NCBI GenBank assembly: GCA_031265725.1
Contig: JAISCH010000092.1
Location: 1 to 14,566 of the forward strand
Origin: Propionibacteriaceae bacterium
GTDB taxonomy: Bacteria; Actinomycetota; Actinomycetes; Propionibacteriales; Propionibacteriaceae
Length of the DNA: 14,566 bases
Direction of reading: 5' to 3'
Shown: piece after piece, positions 1 through 8,091 of the stretch
Layout of the letters: every line of letters starts with the position of its first letter
How positions within the stretch are numbered: position 1 is the first letter of the stretch
Program-made: the position numbers and the translations under genes
The notes under the pieces: model-generated
Seen by the model: the letters and a program-made list of their open reading frames with translations, nothing else
The model's database searches: none
What the model was told of the DNA's origin: nothing

Positions 1-2
1 AC

Positions 3-2057
3 GACCACCTCGACGCGACGGTGCCCTGCCAGATTCCAATCACGGTGACCGCCTCGACGCGCCCGCTGATCAGCGTGCAACAGCCGATCCTGCTGGAGGG
101 CTTCTCCGGGAGGCCGATCAGAGTGGATTTGGAGGATTACGTCAGCAACCCCTTCCCAGCCACGCCGGTGCGGGTGCTCAGGACCACGCTCATCCAGGGC
201 GCTGTCGCATTGGCGGTGTCCTCTCCGGTCCTGGTGTTGACTCCGGAGGTGACTTTCCACGGTCCGGCGGAAGTGCAGTTCATCTTGATGGACGCCACCA
301 ATGACAATTCCCGCCAGGTCAGGGGCACTTTGCGGCTGACGGTGCGGGGTCCGCCGGACGCGCCGACCGGGATCGAAGCCTTCCCCACTTCGGGGAAGTC
401 GGCGATGGTCTCGTTCCAAGCCGGTGAGGACAACGGCGCGCCCATCGAGCGTTACACCGTGGAGGCCGACGACGGTAAGACCGCTCAGTGCGAGGGCGGC
501 GACACGGCCAACTGCGAGATAGCCGGATTGACCTCCGGCCATGAGTACACCTTCAAAGTCAGCGCGGCCAATATGGTGGGCAGTTCGGAGTGGTCGGGCT
601 GGTCGGAGCGGCGGATGATCGACGTGGCCCCTGAGCCGCTGGCGACTCCCCGGGTGGAGCCAGCGGATCGGGCCATCAAAGTGACTTGGACCAAGCCGCA
701 CACTGACGGCTCCGCGATCTCGCAATTCCGGATACACCTCGCCGGTCGGGACAATGCCATCATGGTCGGTCCGGACATCACCGAGCGGGAGATCGGCGGC
801 CTGACCAACGGCCAGGAGTACTCGGTCAGCATCGAGGCGGTCTACGCCTCCGGCTCGATCAAGTCGGACTCGGCGGCGGCGGTGCCCTTCGGCAAGCCGA
901 ACAAGCCGGAGCGGGTGACTGTCCGGCATGAGCAGCCGGACGAGGACGCGCCGGACAAAGCCTGCGTCCGGGTGGGGTGGGACTATCTCAGTGGTGACAG
1001 CGCGGACTCCAACAACGGACGCCCGGTGGATAAAGTGCTGGTGAGCGTCACCAGGAATGGCACCGAGCTATTCAGCAGGGCTTTCGCCAGCGGCGAATGG
1101 GTGGACAACTCGGTCAAGGTCGAGCTACCGCCCGGCTCGCAGACGACGGCGCTGGTGTCTTTCAGCACCGAGGCGGGCGCTTCGGAGCCGAGCCAGAGCG
1201 AACTGTTCCAGGCGCACGGATTCCCCACCCTGCCCAGCTTGGGGAGCATCGCTCCCACTGGCAATGACCATGAGGTGCGGCTGACCGGGCTCAGCACGGT
1301 GGCGGGCAACGGCTGGGACGGCGAGCAGCTCGGCGTCCAATACCGGATCGGCGCTGGCTCCTGGTACAACGCGCCAGCGGGCTGTTACAGCGGATGTGTC
1401 ATCGTCAATGACATCTTCCAGAACGGCACGTCCGCAACGCTGCATTTCCGTCAATTCGGGCGGGCTGGCGATTTCGAGGTCCCCGGACCGTCGTTCTCGG
1501 CCGGGGTGACCCCGTATGGGCCGCCGCTCATTCCGAAGTTGACTTTCAAGTGGCTGGGCGACCACCGGGTCAAGGTGAGTTGGGTCGCCACCGCTGACAA
1601 CGGTGGGCCGGGCCTCTCCGGATTGACGCTCAAAGTGGAGGGCCACGCCGCCGAGGACGTCTTGCCCGAGTTGTCCGGTTCCCGGGACTTCCAATTCTCC
1701 GGCGACTCAGTGGGCGTCCAACTCACCGCGACAGAGGAGGGCCGGTCCCGGACGGCGACCGCGCAGGGGAGCGTCACTTGGGGCAGCGTGCGAGTTGTCC
1801 CCGAGTCACAGGAGTGCCCAGCGAATGCGCTGCCACCGCTGCTGCCGATAGATGTGCAGGCCACTTGCTCGTTGGCCAAGATTTCCATCGAGCGAGCCTG
1901 GAGTCCGGGCACTGACCTGACTTGCGAGTTCACCGCTGCGGGTGCGGGCGATGCCCAAGTCACCATTCCGGAGGAGTCAGTGGCGGTGACGACGCCTTGG
2001 CGGGTGCTCGATGAGAGCAATCCGGGCGAGCATATCCAATGTCTGCCGAAGCGTTGA
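3..2057 (+). CDS. Secreted multi-domain FN3/Ig-like protein, C-terminal part (5' end outside window)
   Basis: The reading frame is open to the left edge, so the GTG at 21 is probably internal and the gene starts upstream. Counting residues from that GTG, there is a beta-rich Ig- or cadherin-like segment (about 1-110), then five FN3-like repeats: about 111-197, 206-290, 291-399, 401-500 and 501-587. The first two are clear, with PPDAPTG and W-x-K starts and the L(T)xGxEYxxxVxA strand-F signature. The third to fifth are more diverged. A Cys-containing tail (C599, C616, C635, C674) ends the protein. Paired cysteines (157/165, 454/458) suggest disulfides and an extracytoplasmic location. There is no C-terminal membrane helix or LPXTG motif, so any anchor must lie at the missing N-terminus. 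It heads the operon with MoxR, DUF58, transglutaminase-fold and kinase genes. Relatives in bifidobacteria are the large FN3 proteins of the PFNA cluster. The role (surface or cell-wall ligand binding) is inferred. Only the FN3 assignment is well supported. Confidence 0.9.
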   Translation, partial: DHLDATVPCQIPITVTASTRPLISVQQPILLEGFSGRPIRVDLEDYVSNPFPATPVRVLRTTLIQGAVALAVSSPVLVLTPEVTFHGPAEVQFILMDATNDNSRQVRGTLRLTVRGPPDAPTGIEAFPTSGKSAMVSFQAGEDNGAPIERYTVEADDGKTAQCEGGDTANCEIAGLTSGHEYTFKVSAANMVGSSEWSGWSERRMIDVAPEPLATPRVEPADRAIKVTWTKPHTDGSAISQFRIHLAGRDNAIMVGPDITEREIGGLTNGQEYSVSIEAVYASGSIKSDSAAAVPFGKPNKPERVTVRHEQPDEDAPDKACVRVGWDYLSGDSADSNNGRPVDKVLVSVTRNGTELFSRAFASGEWVDNSVKVELPPGSQTTALVSFSTEAGASEPSQSELFQAHGFPTLPSLGSIAPTGNDHEVRLTGLSTVAGNGWDGEQLGVQYRIGAGSWYNAPAGCYSGCVIVNDIFQNGTSATLHFRQFGRAGDFEVPGPSFSAGVTPYGPPLIPKLTFKWLGDHRVKVSWVATADNGGPGLSGLTLKVEGHAAEDVLPELSGSRDFQFSGDSVGVQLTATEEGRSRTATAQGSVTWGSVRVVPESQECPANALPPLLPIDVQATCSLAKISIERAWSPGTDLTCEFTAAGAGDAQVTIPEESVAVTTPWRVLDESNPGEHIQCLPKR

Positions 2058-2072
2058 CCCAGGAAGTGCCGA

Positions 2073-3038
2073 ATGCCGTTTAGCTCAGCCGAAGCCACCT
2101 TGTTCGCCGGTAGATTCTCCGAGTTGGCGAACAATATGTCGATTGCCCTGCTCGACAAAATGCATCCGATCCGGCTGGCGCTGACGACGCTGTTCGCGGG
2201 TGGGCATCTGCTGTTGGAGGACGCGCCGGGCACCGGCAAGACCGCATTGGCCCGGGCTTTGGCGAAGACCATCGCCGGCACTCACTCCCGGATTCAATTC
2301 ACCCCGGACATGCTTCCCTCCGATATCACCGGCGTGAATATGTACGACCAGAAGCAGCGGGACTGGGTGTTCCATCCCGGGCCGATCTTCGCTGAGATCG
2401 TCCTCGCCGATGAGATCAACCGGGCCTCGCCGAAAACACAGTCCGCGCTGCTGGAAGTGATGGGAGAGGGCCAGGTGACGGTGGACGGCGTGACCCGCCG
2501 GGTCAGGCAGCCGTTCATGGTGATCGCCACCCAGAACTCCATCGAACAGGCTGGCACCTATCCGCTGCCGGAAGCCCAATTGGATCGTTTTTTGATGAAG
2601 ACCTCGCTGGGATACCCCGACTACGAGGTGATGATCGATGTGTTGGCCGGGGCGGCGGCACCGGATCGTTCCGAATTGCTGCACGGGGTGATGACCACGG
2701 CCGAGGCTGCGGGAGTGGCCCGGACAGTCGGGATGAATTATGTGGACCGGGCAGTGCTCGGCTATGTGGCGGCCCTGGCCGAGGCCACCCGGACCGATGA
2801 CACGGTGAGCTTGGGGGTGTCCACTCGTGGGGCTATCGGCATGGTGCGCTGCGCCCGGGTCTGGGCGGCCGCACAGGGACGCGGCTTCGTGCTGCCCGAC
2901 GATGTGAAAGAGTTGGCCGGTCCGGTCTGGGAGCACCGGATCGTGATCGATCCCGACGCGGCGTTCTCCGGGGCCGACGCAGCGGCGGTCATCACCCGAG
3001 CCCTTTCCAACGTGCCGACGCCGGTGCTCAAAAGGTGA
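2073..3038 (+). CDS. MoxR-type AAA+ ATPase
   Basis: Cytoplasmic ATPase of the MoxR family (AAA_3), 321 residues, a usual length. It has Walker A APGTGKT (51-57), Walker B with acidic pair LADEIN (111-116), the MoxR hallmark ASPKTQSALLEVMGEGQVT just after it, sensor 1 in IATQN (151-155), PLPEAQLDRF with candidate Arg finger R172, and sensor 2 STRG (250-253) in the small C-terminal lid. MoxR ATPases act as chaperone-like remodelers that usually work with a VWA or DUF58 partner encoded next door, which is the case here. The start at 2073 is supported by AGGAAG at 2061-2066, six bases upstream. The gap to the upstream FN3 gene is 15 bp and to the DUF58 gene 6 bp, so the genes are almost surely co-transcribed. 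The client is unknown. The transglutaminase-fold membrane protein two genes on is the obvious candidate, by inference. Confidence 0.95.
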   Translation: MPFSSAEATLFAGRFSELANNMSIALLDKMHPIRLALTTLFAGGHLLLEDAPGTGKTALARALAKTIAGTHSRIQFTPDMLPSDITGVNMYDQKQRDWVFHPGPIFAEIVLADEINRASPKTQSALLEVMGEGQVTVDGVTRRVRQPFMVIATQNSIEQAGTYPLPEAQLDRFLMKTSLGYPDYEVMIDVLAGAAAPDRSELLHGVMTTAEAAGVARTVGMNYVDRAVLGYVAALAEATRTDDTVSLGVSTRGAIGMVRCARVWAAAQGRGFVLPDDVKELAGPVWEHRIVIDPDAAFSGADAAAVITRALSNVPTPVLKR

Positions 3039-3044
3039 GCCGGA

Positions 3045-4298
3045 ATGTCCATTCGACGCCCCCACCCACTGCTCTGGGCTGACGCGCGACTCAAGCGGGC
3101 GAGCGGGTCGCCAACTGCTGCCGGGGTTCTCGGGGATTGGCTGCGGGCGCTGACCGCTAGCGGCTGGGCCGTTATCTGCGGGTTAGTGGTGGCGTCGGTC
3201 CTGCTGGCGGTCTGGGCCTGGATCGAGGCGGCAATAACGGTCGTGGCCGGGGTGGCGGTGCTGCTGGTCGCCGTCGTCGCAGTGATCGGGCGTGACGCCT
3301 ATCGGGTGGAGGTGGCGTTGTCCAGCCAGCGAGTGACGGTGGGCGGCACGGTGATCGGCACGGTGAGAGTGTCGAACACCAGGAATCTGGGGGTGCGCTC
3401 AGGCGTGGTGGAGCTGCCGGTGTCTTCCCCGGACGGGGTGGCGACGGCGCGGTTCTGGGTTCCGGCGCTGGGGTCCGGCCAGGAATGGTCGGATGTTTTC
3501 GCGGTGCCGACGAAGCGCCGGTGCGTGGTGATTGTCGGACCTCCGCAGACAGTGCGCTCCGATGCGTTGGGTCTGCTGCGCCGCGTCCGCAGCTGGTCCG
3601 ACCCAGTGCGGCTCTATGTGAATCCGCGGACTGTCCGCGTCCCTTTCTCAGCCACCGGGTTCCAGGCCGACACCGAAGGCGTGGCCACGGCCCGGCTCAC
3701 TTCGTCCGATGTGAGTTTTCATGCCCTGCGCGACTACGCTCCCGGCGATGACCGTCGTTTCGTGCATTGGCCGACCAGCGCCAAACTGGACCGGCTGATG
3801 GTGCGGCAATTCGAGGAGACCAGACGTTCACACCACCTCATCCTGCTCGACACCAGTGCCGACACCTGGTCAGAGGAGGATTTCGAACTCGCGGTGGAAC
3901 TGACCGCCTCGCTGGCCCGCGCGGGCCTCTCCAACGGACGGCGGGTGTCGCTCGCCACCAGTGCCGGATGGATTTCCACCGGCAGCGCCGCCCGGATGTT
4001 GGACGAATTGACTGAGCTGGCCCCGGCGAGCCAGCCCAAATCCTTTGAATTGCGGTTGCGGGAGGCGCTGTCCGCCCGGAGGGAGACCTCGGTGCTCACC
4101 GTCATCACTGGAGCGGGTGTGCCGATCTCGCGGATCGGCCATTGGGCGGTGCTGGTCGGAGTCGATATCAGCATCGGCGTCGTGCAGGTGGCTCCGGGCC
4201 TTCCTCCGCGCCGGACGACCCTCGGCAGGGTGGAAGTGGTCTCCTGTCCCAGTCTGGAGGAATTCCCGAAGCTGATCGAACGCCGGGACTCGCTATGA
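3045..4298 (+). CDS. DUF58 domain membrane protein (MoxR partner)
   Basis: A 417-residue protein with two adjacent hydrophobic helices near the N-terminus (about 40-59 and 62-82), a beta-rich middle region, and the DUF58 signature FHALRDYAPGDDRRFVHWPT (225-244) followed by SAKLDRLMVRQFEE. The stretch after it, LILLDTSAD (265-273), resembles the DxS part of a VWA metal-binding site, as is common in DUF58 proteins. DUF58 proteins are standard partners of MoxR ATPases. The molecular role is not established for most, and an adaptor or scaffold role at the membrane is inference. AGGTGAG at 3033-3039, overlapping the moxR stop codon, serves as ribosome binding site for the ATG at 3045. The stop codon overlaps the next start as ATGA, which suggests translational coupling. 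Confidence 0.93.
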   Translation: MSIRRPHPLLWADARLKRASGSPTAAGVLGDWLRALTASGWAVICGLVVASVLLAVWAWIEAAITVVAGVAVLLVAVVAVIGRDAYRVEVALSSQRVTVGGTVIGTVRVSNTRNLGVRSGVVELPVSSPDGVATARFWVPALGSGQEWSDVFAVPTKRRCVVIVGPPQTVRSDALGLLRRVRSWSDPVRLYVNPRTVRVPFSATGFQADTEGVATARLTSSDVSFHALRDYAPGDDRRFVHWPTSAKLDRLMVRQFEETRRSHHLILLDTSADTWSEEDFELAVELTASLARAGLSNGRRVSLATSAGWISTGSAARMLDELTELAPASQPKSFELRLREALSARRETSVLTVITGAGVPISRIGHWAVLVGVDISIGVVQVAPGLPPRRTTLGRVEVVSCPSLEEFPKLIERRDSL

Positions 4299-6661
4299 GC
4301 GCACTGTCAGTCCTCGGCAAGCCGCCGCCGCTGTGGAGCACTGCGGTGTTGGCGATGCTGTTCGTGCCGGCGGTGTGGGCGCATGAGCCGGTCTTCGGGG
4401 CTGGAGTCGGTTTGACCGCCGCTGGGGCAGGCGTGGCTGCCGGGCTGCTGGTAGCGGTCCTGGCCCGGGTCTTCCGGATGGATGGCTGGACGGTGACGGC
4501 GGTGGCGGTGGCCGGCTATCTGCTCGGGAGCGGGCCAGCCGCGCTGCGGGAGACGACGCTGTGGGGATTCGTGCCGACTTGGCAGACCCTTCAGTACGCG
4601 GTGGTCCAGGCAGTCATGTCTTGGAAGGACCTGCTCACACTGGCCCCGCCAGCGATGGCTTACACCGGCCCGGCTGTGCTGCCCTGGCTCTGTGGCCTGG
4701 TCTGTGCGCTATTGGCGGGGCTGATCACGTTGCGGTTGGGCAGGCCGGTGCTGGGGACTGCGCCGATCGCAGTGTTCGGGCTGATCGGGATCGCTTGGGG
4801 CCGGAGCGGCTACGATCCGCCCCGCTGGCCGGTACTGGTCTGGCTGTTGGCGGTGTTCGTCTGGTGGGCCTGGTGCTCGAATTGGCAGCGGATCGGCGCG
4901 GGCCAAGACGTGCTGGTGGGCCGGGGCGCGGCAACGCGGGCCGAGACCGGCGCGCAGACGCCGAATCATCGTTCAGTGGTGCATCTGGGCCGCCAACTCC
5001 TCGGTGGGGTGTTGGCCCTGGCTGTTGTCAGTGCGGCTACTCTGCCGATCATTTACGGCGTGGTCGCATTCCCCGGACGCACCGTGCTGCGTGATCTGAT
5101 CGAGCCGCCGCTCGACCTGCACGAGTTTCCCAGCCCGCTGTCATCGTTTCGGCACTATACGACCGACCTGAAGGATCAGGTGATTGTCGCGGTCTCCAGC
5201 CTGCCGGAGGGGGCAAGGGTCAGATTGGCGGTGATGGACTCTTATAACGGGGTGGTCTTCGGCATGTCCAATGCCACTGCCTCCACCACCGAAGGCAGCT
5301 ATGCCCGGGCGGGACGCAAATTGCTCGCCGAGCCGTGGGCCGGGGAGGGCGCGGCGATGACTGCCACTATCCGCACCAGCGGCTTGACCGGGCCGTGGGT
5401 GCCGACCCTGGGCATCCCCGACACTTTGGAATTCAAAGGCGACAATGCCGTCTCGCTGCAGGACAACCTCTATGCGAATCGTTGGGCGGCTGCGGCCTTG
5501 ACCACTGGCGACCTGTCCGGGCGTGCAGAGTACGAGTTGCACGCAGTGGTGCCGCCACCACGAACAGACGGGCAATTGCGCGGGTTGGACACCGCAGTCC
5601 TCGGCCGCAGCGAGATCACTGTCGTCCCGGAAGGGGTCAGCGACTTGGCCCGAAGCGTCACCGCCCGGTCACAGACCCAACTCGACCGGGTCCGAGCCGT
5701 TGAGAAGTATCTGTCTGGTCGGGGCTTTTTCTCCAACACCGACCAGTCCATGCCCAGCCATCGGGCCGACCGGCTCGCCCGGATGATCGACGGCGAGCAG
5801 ATGATCGGTGACGATGAGCAGTACGCGGCGCTGATGGCGCTGATGCTGCGTTCGATGAATATCCCGGCGCGAGTGGTGATGGGACTGCACCAGGAGGGCC
5901 AGGACGGCAGCGCCGCCGATTTGCATGGCTACGACATGCACGCCTGGGTGGAGGTCGAATTCGAACAGGTGGGCTGGGTGGCGTTCGATCCCACTCCGCC
6001 CCGGGACCAGGTGCCGGAGACCAGCACCAGCAAACCGCGCAGTGAGCCGAGGCCGCAAGTGTTGCAGCCCCCCGAGCCGCCCCAGGACCCGGTGGACCTC
6101 CCGCTCTCGGTCACCGAACGCTCGGTCGACAATCTGGAGGCCGAGGCGGCGCAAATCCAGTGGCGGATCGTCTTTCTGGTGGGCGGGCTGTTGCTGGCTC
6201 TGCTGTCCCCGCTGCTGATGATCTGCTGGATCAAATGGCTGCGCACCCACAAGCGCCGGAAAGCCACAGACCCGGCGCTGGCAGCGAGTGGATCGTGGGA
6301 CGAGGTGGTCGACTTCGCCGTAGACGCCGGAGTGCGGGTGCCGCTGAACTTGACCCGGCAGGAGTCCGCCTGGCTGTTGCAGGCCGGTTGGGATGAGTCC
6401 GCTGGGAAGGCCCGGAAGTGGATAGTCTCCGGGGAGGAACTGCCCACCGTCGTGGCGCTGGCCAGGATCGCTGACATCGCCGCCTATTCCGACCAGCAGA
6501 TCACCCCGGAATTGGCCAAGTCGGCCTGGCGGTACGCCGACGACTTGCGGAAGGAGCACCGCGCTGGGAACCTGCTCGCCCGGACTCGCCGGGCGCTGTC
6601 GCTGCGCTCACTGCGCCGGGCCGGAAGGCAGCGGCGGGCGATGGTGAGGGGCAGGCCATGA
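4295..6661 (+). CDS. Polytopic membrane protein with extracytoplasmic transglutaminase-fold domain, catalytic Cys replaced by Asp
   Basis: The protein is 788 residues from the ATG at 4295, chosen because it overlaps the DUF58 stop as ATGA. A start further upstream would run deep into that gene. About seven N-terminal hydrophobic segments lie between residues 15 and 258 (for example 126-147, 154-168, 178-194, 235-258). An extracytoplasmic region (about 260-620) carries the transglutaminase-like core, then come a Pro-rich linker (about 580-605), one more helix (about 624-646) and a cytosolic tail to 788. In the core, the fold motifs LRSMNIPARVVMG (518-530), MHAWVEVE (His549) and VAFDPTPP (Asp565) are intact. 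However, the position of the catalytic Cys, normally G-x-C-E-Q-Y/F, reads G-D-D-E-Q-Y (residues 505-510), so Asp507 (GAT at 5813-5815) replaces it. Classical thiol chemistry is therefore unlikely. Membrane transglutaminase-fold proteins of this layout accompany MoxR and DUF58 genes in many bacteria. A binding or structural role at the cell wall is inferred. The stop overlaps the kinase start as ATGA. Confidence 0.93.
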   Translation: MSALSVLGKPPPLWSTAVLAMLFVPAVWAHEPVFGAGVGLTAAGAGVAAGLLVAVLARVFRMDGWTVTAVAVAGYLLGSGPAALRETTLWGFVPTWQTLQYAVVQAVMSWKDLLTLAPPAMAYTGPAVLPWLCGLVCALLAGLITLRLGRPVLGTAPIAVFGLIGIAWGRSGYDPPRWPVLVWLLAVFVWWAWCSNWQRIGAGQDVLVGRGAATRAETGAQTPNHRSVVHLGRQLLGGVLALAVVSAATLPIIYGVVAFPGRTVLRDLIEPPLDLHEFPSPLSSFRHYTTDLKDQVIVAVSSLPEGARVRLAVMDSYNGVVFGMSNATASTTEGSYARAGRKLLAEPWAGEGAAMTATIRTSGLTGPWVPTLGIPDTLEFKGDNAVSLQDNLYANRWAAAALTTGDLSGRAEYELHAVVPPPRTDGQLRGLDTAVLGRSEITVVPEGVSDLARSVTARSQTQLDRVRAVEKYLSGRGFFSNTDQSMPSHRADRLARMIDGEQMIGDDEQYAALMALMLRSMNIPARVVMGLHQEGQDGSAADLHGYDMHAWVEVEFEQVGWVAFDPTPPRDQVPETSTSKPRSEPRPQVLQPPEPPQDPVDLPLSVTERSVDNLEAEAAQIQWRIVFLVGGLLLALLSPLLMICWIKWLRTHKRRKATDPALAASGSWDEVVDFAVDAGVRVPLNLTRQESAWLLQAGWDESAGKARKWIVSGEELPTVVALARIADIAAYSDQQITPELAKSAWRYADDLRKEHRAGNLLARTRRALSLRSLRRAGRQRRAMVRGRP

Positions 6662-8091
6662 GCCGTCCGTCCCGGATGACACCCCCGCCGCCGATGATTT
6701 CCGGGCTGACCTGGCTACATCTGCTGGGCAGCGGCGGGCTGGCCGATGTGCACCTCTACCGGCAGAGCGTCCCAGTGCGGGAAGTCGCGGTGAAAGTGCT
6801 CCGCGAGAGCGACAGCCTAAGCGCGCGTGACGAGTTGGCCAGGGAGGCGAATGCGATGGCGCGGCTGTCCAGCCATCCGGCGATCGTCTCGCTGTACGCG
6901 GCGGGGGAGAGCAGCGACGGGCGCTCGTACCTGGTGCTGGAGTATTGCCCGGTGGCGAATCTCGGTGAGCGGGTGCGGAAGGAGCCGTTGCCGCTGTCGC
7001 GGACGCTGGAGTTGATGATCCAGCTCTGCGGCGGGGTGGAGACGATGCATCGGGCCGGGCTGGCCCATTGCGACATCAAACCTCCCAATATCATGCTCAC
7101 CGCTTACCAGCGTCCGGCGTTGAGCGATTTCGGGCTGGCCACCGAGCTGGGCAAGCCGGTGCCGGGCCAGCGTTTCTCAGTCCTCTGGGCACCACCAGAG
7201 CAGCAATTCGAGGTGGACGCGCAAACCAGCCTCGACCTCTGGGCCTTGGCGGCTACCGCGTGGACGATGTTGGCCGGGCGCTCTCCCTTCGAGGACTCAG
7301 CCGGTGACAACACCGTCGCGGCGATAGCGGCCAGGGTGCGGGCCGGGCGTTTTCCCGGTCTGGCCAGGAGGGATGCGCCAGCGGAATTGGAGTCCGTGCT
7401 GCGGGCGGGCATGGCGCTCGACCCCGGTGAACGGGTGACCTCGGCGTTGGAATTCGGCAACAGGCTGCAAGGGGTCCAGCGGGCTATGCATCTGCCGGTG
7501 ACCAGGATGGATGTCCAGGCCGACCAGGTCAAGGCTCCGCCCAAGCCGGTGGATTCCGAGCCAACCAGGGTGCGCGGCATCCAACTCGCCGAACCCCGGC
7601 CCGATCCCGAGCCCGCTGCGGGCCAGGCCGAGGCTGTCGGCGGCCAGGCGGTAGATGCCGACGTGCGCTCCCGGCGTCGTCCAGTGCGGATCTGGCTGGT
7701 CGGGGTCTGGGTCGGTATCGCCGCTGTCATCTGCGCGATCCTGGTCACGGTCGTCATCATCGGCGGGGGCTATACCTTCCAGACGGCCCAATCCACGGCC
7801 AGTCCCAAGCCGGTGATGCCGGTGGACCCGCCCCCAGCGCCAGTGTCCGGCCTGGTCGCGGCAGTGGCCGATGGCTTCGTCACTTGGACTTGGGACAGCC
7901 GGGCCGACTCCGGATTGCACTATGGCTACCGGATCACCGCCGTGGGGATGACTCCCGAACAGGGCAGCATTTCCACCAATTCGGTGCGACGTCCGGCAGT
8001 GGTGGGGCAGATGTGCATCGAGGTCCGGGCCGTGGACGATCAGGGGCGGCAATCCGATCCGGTTCAGGACTGCCGGGACGTGGCCAGATGA
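6658..8091 (+). CDS. Transmembrane Ser/Thr protein kinase, non-RD, with extracellular FN3-like domain
   Basis: A 477-residue Hanks-type kinase. The cytosolic kinase domain spans about residues 17-270: Gly-rich loop GSGGLADV (24-31), ATP-binding Lys46 in AVKVL, helix-C Glu63, catalytic loop HCDIKPPN (137-144) with Asp139, Lys141 and Asn144, DFG (157-159), APPE (178-181) and helix-F Asp193. The usual HRD arginine is Cys138, making this a non-RD kinase. The activation segment from DFG to PPE is only about 25 residues and has few hydroxyl residues (T162, S174). A low-complexity juxtamembrane region (about 280-340) leads to one transmembrane helix (about 345-370). The extracellular part (about 392-477) looks like a single FN3 domain, with a TWTWD strand, tyrosines 422 and 424, and two cysteines (453, 472) that could pair. 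GAGGGG at 6646-6651 is a good ribosome binding site six bases before the ATG. The location in the FN3/MoxR operon matches bifidobacterial Pkb2-type kinases. No PP2C phosphatase gene is visible in the window. Confidence 0.95.
   Translation: MSRPSRMTPPPPMISGLTWLHLLGSGGLADVHLYRQSVPVREVAVKVLRESDSLSARDELAREANAMARLSSHPAIVSLYAAGESSDGRSYLVLEYCPVANLGERVRKEPLPLSRTLELMIQLCGGVETMHRAGLAHCDIKPPNIMLTAYQRPALSDFGLATELGKPVPGQRFSVLWAPPEQQFEVDAQTSLDLWALAATAWTMLAGRSPFEDSAGDNTVAAIAARVRAGRFPGLARRDAPAELESVLRAGMALDPGERVTSALEFGNRLQGVQRAMHLPVTRMDVQADQVKAPPKPVDSEPTRVRGIQLAEPRPDPEPAAGQAEAVGGQAVDADVRSRRRPVRIWLVGVWVGIAAVICAILVTVVIIGGGYTFQTAQSTASPKPVMPVDPPPAPVSGLVAAVADGFVTWTWDSRADSGLHYGYRITAVGMTPEQGSISTNSVRRPAVVGQMCIEVRAVDDQGRQSDPVQDCRDVAR

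Noticed and set aside
3..2057. Repeat-driven recombination or assembly artefact in the FN3 array
   Set aside because: The five FN3-like repeats differ strongly in sequence and share no long identical DNA stretches.
2085..3065. Minus-strand frame of 326 codons opposite the MoxR gene
   Set aside because: It mirrors the codon structure of the ATPase, contains no recognisable motif and has no ribosome binding site.
4142..4294. N-terminal extension of the transglutaminase-fold gene to an ATG at 4142
   Set aside because: It would overlap the DUF58 gene by over 150 bases in another frame, with low-complexity Arg/Gly/Ser sequence. The ATGA-coupled start at 4295 begins a clean membrane helix.
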